64,000 nucleotides of DNA from JBGQAS01 sp963699305 (GCA_963699305.1 OY969431.1:372001-436000), one strand, 5' to 3'; counted from the stretch's first letter, positions 8,799 to 19,727 are shown. Made by a program: numbers and translations. The notes: a model not told the origin generated them from the letters alone.

Positions 8799-10900
8799 AT
8801 GGCACGTACAGTCCCTCTGGATAAATATCGAAACATTGGCATCATTGCCCATATTGACGCTGGTAAGACTACCACAACCGAGCGGATTCTATTCTATACG
8901 GGCAAGACATATCGGATGGGGTCTGTCGATGATGGAACAACCGTTACCGATTGGATGATCCAGGAGCGGGAACGCGGCATCACCATTGTGTCCGCTGCAG
9001 TGACCGCTGAATGGAAAGGGTATCAAATCAATATCATCGATACCCCCGGGCACATAGATTTTACGGCTGAAGTTCAACGTTCGTTGCGAGTGCTGGATGG
9101 GGGAGTGGTGGTTTTCGATGCAACCCAAGGGGTGGAACCCCAAAGTGAAACGGTCTGGCGTCAAGCCGACCGTTATCATGTCCCCAGGATCTGTTTTGCA
9201 AATAAGATGGACCGGCTTGGCGCTTCCTACGATTTCACAATTAAAACAATTGTGGAACGTCTTGGGGCTAATCCGCTGGCGATGCAAGTTCCGATTGGCA
9301 GCGAAGGTGATTTCAAAGGGGTCGTTGACCTGCTCACCGAGAAGGCAATTTATTTTGATGATGATCTCGGAAAAGAACCACGGGTCGCTGAAATCCCAGA
9401 AGCTTTAGTCAATGAAGCCAAGGAGAGACGGGCGCTGCTCGTCGAGAAGATCGCCGAAACCGACGACGACCTTATTGTAAAATTCCTGGAGAACGAAACG
9501 ATCAGCCTTGATGAACTCAAAGCTGCGTTGCGTAAAGCAGTCATCACTAACCGAGCCACTCCGGTATATTGTGGCAGCTCCCTAAAAAATAAAGGTGTCC
9601 AACCTGTGCTGGATGCCGTAATCGATTTCCTGCCCTCTCCGGCGGATATCCCTCCCGTAACGGGGCATGATCCCAATAAAGATAAAGAAACCATCCGGGC
9701 AGCCGAAGATGACGCTCCCATGAGTGCATTGGTATTCAAGATAGTTACCGATCCATATGTGGGCAGGCTGGCGTATTTCCGTGTGTACTCAGGTAAAGTG
9801 ACACAGGGTGTCATGGTCTACAATGCCACCAAGGATAAGAAGGAACGCATCGGCAGGCTTTTACGCATGTACGCCGATCACCGTGAAGATATCACCGAAG
9901 TGTACGCGGGTGAAATTGCCGCCGTACTTGGCTTCAAAGATACGTTCACCGGTGATACATTGTGCGATCAACACCATCCCGTCATCTTGGAAAACATCAC
10001 CTTCCCCGAACCTGTAATCTCTGTGGCGATTGAGCCGAAGACCAATGCCGACCAGGACCGCATGGCGGAAGCGTAAAAAAATTATCGGAAGAAGATCCCA
10101 CGTTCAGAGTGCATGTCGATGAAAACACCACCCAAACCATCATCGAAGGGATGGGCGAACTTCACCTGGAAGTTCTTGTCGACCGCATGCTGCGGGAGTT
10201 CCGGGTCCAGGCGAACATTGGCAGACCGCGCGTCACCTATCGCGAAACCATTTCTCGAAATCGTCCCCAAATATGAATACAAGTATGTCAAGCAATCCGG
10301 CGGACATGGTCAATACGGTCACGTCGTGATTTCGACTCGAACCTCTCGAACGGGGTAACGGCGTTCTATTCGAAAACAAGGTCGTCGGCGGAAAAATCCC
10401 CCGTGAATATATCCCAGCCGTCGAAAAAGGTGTCCGCGAGGCGGCCGAAACAGGTGTTCTGGCCGGATATCCGGTAACTGATGTAAAGGTGAAATTGATG
10501 GATGGCTCATATCATGAAGTGGATTCAAGTGAAATGGCTTTTAAAATGGCGGCTATCTTTGCCTTCAGGGAAGCCGTGCAAAAAGGTAAGCCCGTTTTGT
10601 TGGAACCGATCATGAAAGTGGAAGTGCTCGTTCCCGAAGAATATCTGGGCGACGTGCTGGCGCAATTAAACAGCCGGCGTGGCCATGATCCAGGGGACTG
10701 ACCCACGACCGGGTAATGCACATGCCGTGCGTGCCAGTGTTCCATTATCGGAAATGTTCGGTTACGCTACCGAACTGCGTTCAGCCAGCCAGGGACGTGG
10801 CGTGTTTTCAATGGAATTCGATCATTACCAGCCGGTATCCGCCGCGGTGGCAGAAAAATTGTTAGTTCGTAACTTAATCTATGATTCTGGAAAGGAGTAG
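8799..10900 (+). CDS. fusA: Elongation factor G (several frame breaks)
   Basis: Canonical translocase GTPase: AHIDAGKTTTTE (G1), DTPGHIDF with the catalytic His, NKMDR (G4), then domains II-V ending FSMEFDHYQPV. The first 425 residues are in one frame; afterwards the frame changes at about 10074, twice near 10265-10275, near 10340 and near 10682, each explained by one base (losses in A-runs or a T, gains of A and C). The corrected length is 700 residues, and the five events account for the length modulo 3. The intact domains argue for sequence error. A second EF-G-like gene at 40997 lacks the catalytic His. Confidence 0.93.
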
Positions 10901-10905
10901 CAATT

Positions 10906-12117
<1,212 letters not shown>

Positions 12118-12124
12118 AGAAATC

Positions 12125-12433
12125 ATGGCAAAACAAAAATTCGAATTCGACTAAAAGCATATGATCATCGTGTCCTTGATCAATCCGCCAAGCGGATTGT
12201 GGAGACGGCTGAACGGAGCGGTGCAAAGGTTGTTGGTCCGGTACCACTGCCGACCAAGATCGAAAGATTCACGGTTCGCCGCGTCGACATTCATCGATAA
12301 GGATTCGCAGGAGCATTTTGAGATCCGAACCCATAACCGGTTGATCGATGTGCTGGATCCGGATTCCAAAACAATCGATATGCTGATGCGTCTAAACCTG
12401 CCGGCTGGTGTCGATATCGAAATCAAGATATAA
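12125..12433 (+). CDS. rpsJ: 30S ribosomal protein S10 (two frame breaks)
   Basis: The ATG at 12125 opens MAKQK; restoring one A in the A5 run gives IRIRLKAYDHRVLDQSAK, the usual S10 start. A second change (one extra G near 12281) restores STFIDKDSQEHFEIRTHNRLIDVLDP to the stop. Corrected length is 102 residues. S10 sits in the 30S head and, as NusE, also takes part in antitermination complexes. It begins within eight bases of the end of tuf, so the str and S10 gene groups are contiguous. Confidence 0.9.
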
Positions 12434-12685
12434 CAGTACAGGGAACGGATGTGAGCCTCTGCACACCATAATCTCTGGTCGATATTACAAATTGTGTGGT
12501 AAAATAGCAAGGTTTTGGGAACTGACCCAGTATCGTTATGGCAGGTGCAAGAGCTGAACTGTGGCGCACGCAACCAAACTCAGTGTGCAGCCGCAGGCCA
12601 ACTGACTGCACTATGTCCAGGAGATGATGCAGCCTAGCCCAGGCTGACAGTCTCGAAAATATTATTGATCAAGGAGAAAACCGAG
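12434..12685 (+). other. Possible structured leader between rpsJ and rplC
   Basis: A 252-base gap is unusual inside this otherwise tightly packed cluster. It has no convincing coding frame. It holds the extended -10 candidate and several short complementary segments, for example AGCCT/AGGCT around AGCCC near 12632-12646 and GTGCAG/CTGCAC flanking about 15 bases near 12575-12610. A ribosomal-protein autoregulatory leader is a reasonable guess; no known leader class is recognisable by eye, and base errors in this region may hide pairing. Confidence 0.35.
12497..12505 (+). promoter_or_regulatory. Extended -10 promoter candidate upstream of rplC
   Basis: TG-n-TAAAAT (12497-12505) resembles an extended -10 element; the -35 region is weak. 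It would give the rplC-rplD-rplW transcript its own start near 12512 and a leader of about 175 bases. Confidence 0.45.
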
Positions 12686-13313
12686 ATGTTAAAAGGGCTG
12701 ATTGGAAAGAAAATCGGCATGACCCAGATTTTCGATGAGAATGGCGCGGCATTCCGGTAACCCTCATCGAAGCTGGGCCATGTTACGTCACCCAGATCCG
12801 CACTGTTGAAAAAGAAGGTTATTCAGCAGTGCAACTGGGTTTCGATGAAATAAAACCCAAACGTCTGACCCAGGGTGAACTGGGTCATCTTAAAGAAACA
12901 AACTTGCCTCCCCTGCGTTTCTTGCGTGAATTCCGTGCAAAAGAGCCCCAGGTCAAAGAAGGCGATAAAGTCGATGTGAGCTGTTTGCCGTTGGCGAACA
13001 TGTGGATGTGGTTGGTACCAGCAAAGGTAAAGGTTTTGCAGGTGCTGTGAAACGATATCATTTCCATGGATGGACCAAGACCCACGGTACATCTGATCGA
13101 CAACGTGCTCCCGGCTCCCGCGGCTCAACCACTACACCCGGTCGTGTTTATAAAGGTTCGCGTGGACCCGGTCATATGGGCGATGACCGTGTCACTGCGG
13201 CAGAACTTGAAGGTCGTCCTGGTGGATGCTGAGCGCAACCTGCTAGGCGTACGAGGCGCCGTTCCCGGCGCCGCAATGGCTTGGTGTTCATCAAAGAGGC
13301 CCGCAAGCAGTAA
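12686..13313 (+). CDS. rplC: 50S ribosomal protein L3 (several frame breaks)
   Basis: AAGGAG precedes ATG 12686 and MLKGLIGKKIGMTQIFDENG. L3 binds near the peptidyl-transferase centre early in 50S assembly. Frame changes near 12754, 12981, 13200 and 13276 must be corrected to read VTLIEAGPCYVTQIRT, GTSKGKGFAGAVKRYHFHG, GSRGSTTTPGRVYKGSRGPGHMG and the terminal VFIKEARKQ. The corrected size, about 208 residues, is normal. Confidence 0.9.
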
Positions 13314-13348
13314 TCTGAGTATCTGGATCTGAATGGAGCTAAGTGACT

Positions 13349-13986
13349 ATGAAAGTAGATGTTATAAACATGGAAGGTAAGAAGGTCCAGCACGGTGGAA
13401 TTACCCGCAGAGATTTTTGAAGCCCCGATCGATGTTGATCTGATGCACCAGGCTTATCCGCGACAGATGGCGAATGCCCGCCTTGGTACACATGAGACCA
13501 AAACCCGAGTCGAAGTTGCCGGTGGTGGAAAGAAACCATGGACACAAAAAGGTACAGGTCGTGCACGGTCAGGGTTCAACACGTTCTCCGAATTGGAAGG
13601 GTGGCGGCAAAGATCCACACACCCCATCCGCATGGTTATACACCCAGGCAATGCCCCGGAAGATGCGCCAAGCTGCATTGCGCTCGGCTCTTTCTGCCAA
13701 AGCCGCAGATGCCGGCATTGTCTTGTGGATGAATTGAAATTGAGCGAACCGAAGACCCGCCTGATGGCAAAAGCACTTGATGGACTGGGTTGGGACGAAC
13801 AGCGCATTGATCCTCATCCCCGGAAAAAATGAAGGATACGAAATGGTGATTCGCTCCACCAACAATATTGCCGGATGCCAAAATCTTGATGGCGAATTAT
13901 CTCAATATCCGAGACCTGTTCGGCTTTGACAAAGATCGTCATGCCCCTCGCCGTGCTGGATCAGATCAAAGTGAATGTTGGGATAG
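13349..13986 (+). CDS. rplD: 50S ribosomal protein L4 (several frame breaks)
   Basis: L4 lines the exit tunnel; in enterobacteria it also represses its own operon. The frame starts MKVDVINMEGKKVQH at ATG 13349. An extra G near 13392 and further indels between 13565 and 13935 separate the recognisable pieces: LPAEIFEAPIDVDLMHQAYPRQMANARLG, GGGKKPWTQKGTGRAR, RKMRQAALRSALSAKA and DELKLSEPKTRLMAKALDGL. The stop is placed at TAG 13984-13986, ahead of the GGAGG of rplW, with some uncertainty. Confidence 0.87.
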
Positions 13987-13997
13987 GAGGAGTAAAC

Positions 13998-14305
13998 ATG
14001 ACAGATTCATTATGGCATTCTCCGCCGACCGATCGTGACTGAAAAAACCAATTACCTGGCTACCGGTTTGCATCAGTATGTGTTTCGAGGTCGCCGATGA
14101 TGTAACCCGAACGCCGGTCAAAGAAGCTGTTGAAAAGGCATTCAAAGTGACAGTCCTTCGTGTGAATATTATCAACGTTCCAGCCAAACGCAGCCGCCGT
14201 GGCACGCAGCCGACGGATGGGTGTTCGCATCAGCCGCGTTCAAGAAAGCGATCGTCACTCTGGCTACCAGAAGATCGAATTCCGATTTTTGAAGGGGTTG
14301 AGTAA
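13998..14305 (+). CDS. rplW: 50S ribosomal protein L23 (several frame breaks)
   Basis: L23 is the docking site for trigger factor and SRP at the tunnel exit. GGAGGAG precedes ATG 13998. Recognisable parts after frame correction are RRPIVTEKTNYLA, VFEVADDVTRTPVKEAVEKAFKVTVLRVNI, and KKAIVTLATEDRIPIFEGVE. At least four single-base changes are needed. The stop TAA shares its last A with the ATG of rplB, so the two are translationally coupled. Confidence 0.88.
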
Positions 14306-15144
14306 TGGCCATTAAAATTTACAAACCAACAACTCCCGGTCTGCGCGGAATGACCGGCTATACATTCGAGGAAATCACCAAAGATAAACCCGAACGGTCG
14401 CTGATCATCATCCGCAGTGAACACGCCGGTCGCAATGCCAATGGTCGAATTACCGTTCGCCATCGTGGTGCCGGCGATCGGCAGTACATCCGCCTCGTGG
14501 ATTTCAAACGCGAGAAACATGGTATTCCCGCCAAACGTGGCGCCATCGAATATGATCCCAACCGCACAGCCCGGCTGGCATTATTGATTTATGCTGATGG
14601 CGAAAAACGATACATTGTTGCTCCCCTTGGTTTAAAGGTTGGAGAACCATCATTTCCAGCGCGAAGCCGAGATCCGTCCCGGGAACAACCTGCCGATTTC
14701 CAATATTCCTGTTGGTACCCTGATCCACAACATGGAAATGAAATCACGGAAAGGGCGGCCAACTCGTCCGCACTGCCGGTGGCTCCGCTCAATTGCTGGC
14801 GAAAGAAGGCGATTATGCCCAGATGCGTATACCTTCCGGGGAAGTCCGCTTGATCCCCCAGGTTTGCTATGCCACCATCGGTCAGATCGGCAACCTTGAT
14901 CACAGCAATATCAAACTTGGCAAAGCCGGTCGCAAGCGCCATATGGGTATTCGACCGACGGTACGCGGTACTGCAATGAGCCCCCGCGACCATCCGCATG
15001 GCGGTGGTGAAGGACGACAACCTACCGGTATGCCAGGACCCAAGAGTCCCTGGGGCAAACCTACCCGCGGGTATCAGTACCCGTCGCAACAAGCAAACCA
15101 ACAAATTCATTGTCAAGCGTCGCAATAAACGTTTTGATAGGTGA
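14305..15144 (+). CDS. rplB: 50S ribosomal protein L2 (three frame breaks)
   Basis: L2 is needed for subunit joining and peptidyl-transferase activity. The N-terminus MAIKIYKPTTPGLRGMTGY and the body to LKVGE are continuous; frame corrections near 14646, 14747 and 15085 restore TIISSAKPEIRPGN, GGQLVRTAGGSAQLLAKEGDYAQMR and the basic C-terminus KFIVKRRNKRF. The conserved GVAMNPVDHPHGGGEGR segment appears as GTAMSPRDHPHGGGEGR with the key His retained. Corrected length is about 279 residues. Confidence 0.93.
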
Positions 15145-15175
15145 TGATCAACAGGCGAGAAAGAAGGACGAAACT

Positions 15176-15475
15176 ATGTCAAGATCGCTAAAAAAAGGCC
15201 CGTATATTGAGCCGAAATTACTCAAGCGCATTGAGGAAATGAATACCAAGAGTGAAAAGAAAGTCATCCGCACCTGGAGCCGCGCCAGCACCATTTTCCC
15301 TCAAATGGTCGGGCATACCATCGCTGTGCATGATGGACACCGCCATGTACCAATTTACGTCACCGAAAATATGGTCGGTCATCGGTTGGGCGAATTTGCT
15401 CCAACCCGCCATTTCCGCGGACATCTTTCCGGAAGAGCCACCTCGGAAAAGGTGGAATTAAACCATGGCAACTGA
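15176..15475 (+). CDS. rpsS: 30S ribosomal protein S19
   Basis: S19 of 99 residues, in the 30S head with S13. MSRSLKKGPYIEPKLLKRI at ATG 15176 is the canonical start; TWSRASTIFPQMVGHTIAVHDG and VTENMVGHRLGEFAPTR are diagnostic. The frame is intact. A longer in-frame extension to 15110 runs into the rplB end and is rejected. Its last 11 bases overlap rplV. Confidence 0.94.
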   Translation: MSRSLKKGPYIEPKLLKRIEEMNTKSEKKVIRTWSRASTIFPQMVGHTIAVHDGHRHVPIYVTENMVGHRLGEFAPTRHFRGHLSGRATSEKVELNHGN

Positions 15476-15807
15476 TATTCGAGCAACTCTCAAAAACTGC
15501 AGCTATTCCGCCCAAAAGACGCGTCTGGTCGTCGATTTGGTGCGTGGCAAAAAAGTTGTGGAAGCATTGAACATCTTGAAGTTTTCCAACAAAGCGTGTG
15601 GCAATCCCCGTAGCAAAGCTGATCAACTCTGCCATTGCCAATGCAGAAGAAGAATATGGTGTGAACCGTGATTCGTTGTATATCCACACCATCACCGCCG
15701 ATGAAGCTCCCACCCGAAAATGGCGGCGCTTTGGCGCCCGCGGACGTTTCAAACCGATTTTACGGCGTTCATCGCACATCACTGTAATCTTGAAAGAGAA
15801 GGGTTAG
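15465..15807 (+). CDS. rplV: 50S ribosomal protein L22 (one frame break)
   Basis: L22 extends a beta-hairpin into the exit tunnel. MATDIRATLKNCSYSAQKTRLVVDLVRGKKV is in frame, then one extra base near 15597 shifts to VAIPVAKLINSAIANAEEEYGVN and the tunnel hairpin RKWRRFGARGRFKPILRRSSHITVIL. Corrected length is 113 residues. It overlaps the end of rpsS. Confidence 0.92.
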
Positions 15808-15859
15808 CTGGTGGCACGCGTGAAGCTCACCAACTCTGAAGAGGACACCAGGAGAAATT

Positions 15860-16538
15860 ATGGGTCGTAAAGTTCATCCAATTGGTTTTCGTCTTGGAAT
15901 CATCCAACCCTGGGCAGGGCGCTGGTTCGCTGAACGGAAGCGAATACCGCAATCAACTTCACCAGGATCTTGCCATCCGTGACATGATCCGCAAGGTCGC
16001 CGATAAAGCAGGCGTTTCCAAGATCGAAGTTGAACGCTTCCCCGGGAAAGTAAAAGTGATCGTTCATACCGCCAAACCCGGTATTTTGATCGGTCGCAAA
16101 GGTGATTCCGTCAAGAACATCCGGCAGGATCTGGAAGCATTGACCGGCAAGAAGATTGATCTCGAGATCAAAGAGATCAAATCCCCCGATTGCGATGCGT
16201 ATCTGGTTGCGCATAATATTTCCGACCAGATCGAGCGCCGGGTTAGCTACCGCCGGGCAATGAAACGGGCTTTACAGCAGGCACAACGCCAGGGAGCCCT
16301 TGGTATCAAGATCGAGGTTTCCGGACGGTTGAGCGGCGCTGAAATGGCTCGCGAAGTCAAGCTGCGTGAGGGACGTGTACCTTCACAGACGCTACGGGCA
16401 AACATAGATTTTGCCGTTGCGCAAGCCCTTACCACGTACGGGCGTATTGGTGTAAAGGTATGGATTTACCTAGGTGAAGTTTTGCCGGGAGTGGAAGAGA
16501 AAGCTGAAACCACCGAAGGCGTTTATGTGAGTGAATAA
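15860..16538 (+). CDS. rpsC: 30S ribosomal protein S3 (one frame break)
   Basis: S3 binds 16S rRNA and the incoming mRNA. GGAGAA precedes ATG 15860 and MGRKVHPIGFRLGIIQPWAGRWFAERK; one extra base near 15940 moves the reading to EYRNQLHQDLAIRDMIRK. The KH domain contains PGILIGRKGDSVKNIRQDL; the C-terminal domain ends with VKVWIYLGEVLPG and a short acidic tail. Corrected length is 225 residues. Confidence 0.94.
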
Positions 16539-16583
16539 AATCAGGGTTGGATCTTTTCAACCCAGACGAAAGAGGTAGTTGCT

Positions 16584-17015
16584 ATGTTGATGCCGAAACG
16601 TGTCAAGTGGCGCAAGCAACAGCGCGGCCGTATGACAGGCAAAGCTTACCGGGGTGCCGAAATCAGCTTTGGTGATTATGGTTTGCAAGCATTGGAACCG
16701 GGGTGGGTAACTGCCCGCCAGATTGAAGCTGCCCGCCGAACGATCGTGCACGCAATGAAGCGTCATGGAAAAGTATGGATCCGGATCTTCCCGGATAAAC
16801 CATATACACACCGTCCTCCTGAAACCCGCATGGGTAAAGGCAAAGGTCCGGTGGAATATTATGTGGCAGTTGTGAAACCTGGCAGGATCATGTTTGAATT
16901 GAGCGGCTTGGATTCCGTGTCAGCTGTTGCTGCACTGCATCAGGCTTCTTATAAATTCTCAATCCGTACCAAAGTTGTTGCCCGTCACGAAAGTGCCGCA
17001 GGAGAACAGAAATGA
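16584..17015 (+). CDS. rplP: 50S ribosomal protein L16
   Basis: L16 (143 residues) contacts tRNA in the A and P sites. MLMPKRVKWRKQQRGRMTGKAYRG, the arginine-rich WVTARQIEAARRTIVHAMKRHGKVWIRIFPDKP block and MGKGKGPVEYYVAVVKPG are all present in one frame. The last four bases (ATGA) overlap the rpmC start, indicating translational coupling. Confidence 0.96.
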   Translation: MLMPKRVKWRKQQRGRMTGKAYRGAEISFGDYGLQALEPGWVTARQIEAARRTIVHAMKRHGKVWIRIFPDKPYTHRPPETRMGKGKGPVEYYVAVVKPGRIMFELSGLDSVSAVAALHQASYKFSIRTKVVARHESAAGEQK

Positions 17016-17437
17016 AGATCTCCGAAATCCGCTTGATGTCCACCGAAGAGCTGAAGAATAAACTGCAGGATCACCAGCAGGAATATATGAACCTTCGGTT
17101 CCAGATCGCCACCGGTCAACAGACCGATACCAGCCGTTTGCGCGTGATCCGCCATACTGTTGCGCAGTTTGAGACTATCGTACGCGAACGTGAGCTGGAA
17201 ATCAATCAGGATCTGGAAAAATTGAGTACTTCCAAACATGCAGGCAAGGGTCCGAAACCCGCCAAGAAGGAAACCAAAGCCGAGAAACCTGTAAAAGAGG
17301 AAGAACCAAAAGAAACCAAAGAGAAAAAACCCGCAGCTGCAGCAAAGAAACCCGCCAAGGCTGCCGTGACCAAAAAAACGGAAACCAAGAAACCTGCCAA
17401 GACTACCAAAAAGCAGGCTAAAGAAGGTGACAAATGA
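17012..17437 (+). CDS. rpmC: 50S ribosomal protein L29 with long basic C-terminal tail
   Basis: Residues 1-70 are a normal L29 (MKISEIRLMSTEELKNKL and LRFQIATGQQTDTSRLRVIRHTVAQ), a protein at the nascent-chain exit near L23. Residues 72-141 form a low-complexity tail of Lys, Pro, Ala and Glu (AAAKKPAKAAV, KKTETKKPAKTTKK) that doubles the usual length of about 65 residues. The tail is in frame, ends in an ATGA overlap with rpsQ, and the region lacks frame breaks, so it is unlikely to be an error. Its function is unknown; RNA binding or a nascent-chain environment role would be guesses. Confidence 0.93.
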   Translation: MKISEIRLMSTEELKNKLQDHQQEYMNLRFQIATGQQTDTSRLRVIRHTVAQFETIVRERELEINQDLEKLSTSKHAGKGPKPAKKETKAEKPVKEEEPKETKEKKPAAAAKKPAKAAVTKKTETKKPAKTTKKQAKEGDK

Positions 17438-17799
17438 ACAATCGAAGACGTATTACGGGCGTAGTCACCAGCAACAAAATGATGAAAACAGTCGTGGTGG
17501 AAATTTCCCGATCTTTCCGTCACCCCTTGTACAAAAAGGTGGTTCATACCAGCAAGCGCATCATGGCGCACGATGAACTCGGCTGCCAGATGGGTGATAA
17601 AGTACGTGTCGTGGAAAGCAGACCGCTTTCCCACGCCAAACGCTGGGTTGTGGAAGAGATCATTAAAAAAGAAGGAAAGCAGCTTCGTATTGAAGATACC
17701 ATCGCCATAGCCGCACCCATCGTTGAACCCGTTGTGGAAAGCACACCCGAACCTGTTGTGGAAACCACGCCTGAGCCTGTTGAAGGAGAACCGAAATGA
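17434..17799 (+). CDS. rpsQ: 30S ribosomal protein S17 with acidic repeat tail
   Basis: The first roughly 88 residues are S17 (RRITGVVTSNKMMKTVVVEISRSFRHPLYKKVV, then DKVRVVESRPLSHAKRWVV), an OB-fold protein binding 16S helix 11. A tail of about 33 residues follows with imperfect repeats of EPVVE-STP / EPVVE-TTP / EPVEG. It is acidic and Pro/Val-rich, opposite in charge to the tail of the preceding L29. ATGA overlaps link it to rpmC and rplN. Confidence 0.93.
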   Translation: MNNRRRITGVVTSNKMMKTVVVEISRSFRHPLYKKVVHTSKRIMAHDELGCQMGDKVRVVESRPLSHAKRWVVEEIIKKEGKQLRIEDTIAIAAPIVEPVVESTPEPVVETTPEPVEGEPK

Positions 17800-18167
17800 T
17801 CCAACAACAGACTCGACTCAAAGTTGCCGATAACACAGGCGCCCGTGAAGTGATGGTCATCCACGTCATGGGTGGGTCAACCCGCCATTATGGATATGTA
17901 GGTGATGTAATCGTCGGGACGGTGAAATCCGCCGCCCCCCAAGGCTCTGTGAAAAAAAGCGAAATCGTCAAGGGAGTTATTGTCCGTTGCTCCAAGGAAT
18001 GGCGCCGTGAAGACGGCTCCACCATTCGTTTCGATGACAATGCTGTTGTCATCCTGGATGCCGATGGACAGAATCCCAAGGGCACACGCATCTTCGGACC
18101 CGTGGCACGCGAACTGCGTGAAAAAGGTTTCATGAAGATCGTTTCACTCGCTCCGGAAGTGATATAG
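17796..18167 (+). CDS. rplN: 50S ribosomal protein L14
   Basis: A standard 123-residue L14, part of an intersubunit bridge. MIQQQTRLKVADNTGAREVMVIHV, the VGDVIVGTVKSAAP strand and RFDDNAVVILDADGQNPKGTRIFGPVARELR are diagnostic. The start overlaps the rpsQ stop by four bases. Confidence 0.97.
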   Translation: MIQQQTRLKVADNTGAREVMVIHVMGGSTRHYGYVGDVIVGTVKSAAPQGSVKKSEIVKGVIVRCSKEWRREDGSTIRFDDNAVVILDADGQNPKGTRIFGPVARELREKGFMKIVSLAPEVI

Positions 18168-18183
18168 GAGCAGGAGAGACAAT

Positions 18184-18511
18184 ATGAAGTTGAAGATCCG
18201 AAAAGGCGATACGGTCGAAATTATCAGCGGCCGTACCCAAGACAAAGGTAAAACAAGGCGAAGTCATCCGAGTGCTTCCCGATGAATCCCGCATTGTTGT
18301 GTCGGGTATCAATATGCGCACGAAACATCAGCGCCAGGTGCAATCACAGGGTAAAACGATCAAACCCGGGATAGTCAAGTTTGAAGCACCCATCGACATT
18401 TCCAACGCCATGCTGGTCTGCAAGAAGTGCAACAAACCAACCCGTGTGGCTTTCTCCCGAGAAGGCGATAAATCACAGCGGGTTTGTAAAAAATGCGAGT
18501 TCAATGATTGA
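18184..18511 (+). CDS. rplX: 50S ribosomal protein L24 (one frame break)
   Basis: L24 starts assembly at the 5' end of 23S rRNA through its KOW motif. MKLKIRKGDTVEIISGRTQDKGK begins at ATG 18184; one extra A near 18253 shifts the reading to GEVIRVLPDESRIVVSGINMRTKHQ. The C-terminal half holds two CxxC pairs (LVCKKCNK and RVCKKCEF), a zinc-ribbon form of L24. Confidence 0.93.
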
Positions 18512-18532
18512 TGCATAAACCCGCGGAGAATA

Positions 18533-19078
18533 ATGATGAATAGAATTCGAGAACGTTATCAAAAAGAACTTGTCCCGGCATTGGTCAAAGGGTTGAACTT
18601 GCGAAATGTTATGGAAGTGCCGCGGATCAAGAAAGTAATCGTCAACATCGGTTTGGGTGAGGCTCTGGACAATCCCAAAGCTTTGGATGCTGCGGTCATT
18701 GACCTCACCGCGATCACCGGTCAAAAACCGATCGTAACGAAAGCCAAGAAAAGCATTGCCAACTTCAAGCTGCGTGAAGGCCGCCAGATTGGGGCTGTCG
18801 TCACCATGCGCGGGGAACGGATGTGGGATTTCCTCGACCGCTTGATGAATATCGTCCTGCCGCGGGTGCGTGATTTCCGGGGTGTGTCCCCTGAATCATT
18901 TGACGGACGCGGGAATTACACGCTTGGATTACGTGAGCAAATCATCTTCCCTGAGATCGAATACGACAAAGTCGATAAGGTCCGCGGGATGGAGATCACA
19001 ATCGTCACGTCTGCATCGAACGATGATCAGGCGAAAATGCTGCTGCAGATGTTAGGCATGCCTTTCAGGAAGGTGTAG
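18533..19078 (+). CDS. rplE: 50S ribosomal protein L5
   Basis: L5 (181 residues) binds 5S rRNA and contacts the P-site tRNA. Recognisable blocks are EVPRIKKVIVNIGLGEA, ITGQKPIVTKAKKSIANFKLREG and RDFRGVSPESFDGRGNYTLGLREQIIFPEI. Two tandem Met codons make the exact start 18533 or 18536. Single intact frame. Confidence 0.96.
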   Translation: MMNRIRERYQKELVPALVKGLNLRNVMEVPRIKKVIVNIGLGEALDNPKALDAAVIDLTAITGQKPIVTKAKKSIANFKLREGRQIGAVVTMRGERMWDFLDRLMNIVLPRVRDFRGVSPESFDGRGNYTLGLREQIIFPEIEYDKVDKVRGMEITIVTSASNDDQAKMLLQMLGMPFRKV

Positions 19079-19079
19079 T

Positions 19080-19263
19080 ATGGCATCAGAAATGTATGAA
19101 ATACCGAGAAATGCGGCGAAAATTCCCAAACATGGTGCGAAACCGTTGCAAACGCTGTGGACGTCCACGTGGATATATCCGCCGATTTGGACTGTGTCGC
19201 ATTTGTTTCCGCGAATTTGCTCTGCAAGGTGAAATTCCCGGCGTGACCAAGTCATCATGGTAA
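19080..19263 (+). CDS. rpsN: 30S ribosomal protein S14, zinc type (one frame break)
   Basis: Correcting one base near 19098 gives KYREMRRKFPNMVRNRCKRC, then GRPRGYIRRFGLCRICFREFALQGEIPGVTKSSW to TAA 19261-19263. The CKRC and CRIC pairs are the zinc ligands of the short 61-residue S14 type. The ATG at 19080 lies one base after the rplE stop. It is missed by simple frame finding because of the break. Confidence 0.92.
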
Positions 19264-19282
19264 CGCAACCGGAGGTCATAAG

Positions 19283-19700
19283 ATGAGTGTAATTAATGAT
19301 CCTATTGCCGATATGTTGACCCGCATCCGGAATGGTGTTTCAATGGCCAGTCCACGATCGCGATGCCCAGCTCCAAGATCAAAGAAGAAATCGCCCGGAT
19401 CTTGAAAGAAGAAGGTTATATCGAAAGCTTCGAAGTTGTGGATGGCGAGAAACCGCCAAATGAAAATGCTGCGGTTAAAGATGAAATACGTCGGTGACCG
19501 GCGGCAGAAAGAATCGGTCATCACCGGTCTGGTCCGCATCAGCCGTCCCGGTAGACGGGTTTATACACACAAGCAGGATATCCCCTGGGTGCTTTCGGGA
19601 ATTGGTATATGCCATCCTTTCCACCCCCAAGGGTGTAATGACCGGACAGCGTGCTCGCCAGGTTGGTGTTGGCGGCGAGATCCTGTGCAAGGTCTGGTAA
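19283..19700 (+). CDS. rpsH: 30S ribosomal protein S8 (several frame breaks)
   Basis: S8 binds the central domain of 16S rRNA. GGAGGT precedes ATG 19283 and MSVINDPIADMLTRIRNGVS. Single-base changes near 19347, 19451 and 19611 are needed to read PSSKIKEEIARILKEEGYIESFE, KMKYVGDRRQKESVITGLVRIS and ILSTPKGVMTGQRARQVGVGGEILCKVW. Corrected length is about 138 residues. Confidence 0.9.
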
Positions 19701-19727
19701 CCCAGCAGGGTAAAGGAGGTATGTACT

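Noticed and set aside
12118..12154. MAKQKFEFD at the end of the tuf frame as a tuf extension or the start of a second tuf copy
   Set aside because: Restoring one A in the A5 run turns it into the normal S10 start (MAKQKIRIRLKAYDHR), so it is rpsJ.
19721..19723. ATG 19721 as the rplF start
   Set aside because: It is in a different frame from the L6 N-terminus; GTG 19728 gives MSRIGRLPV with a well-placed AAAGGAGG.
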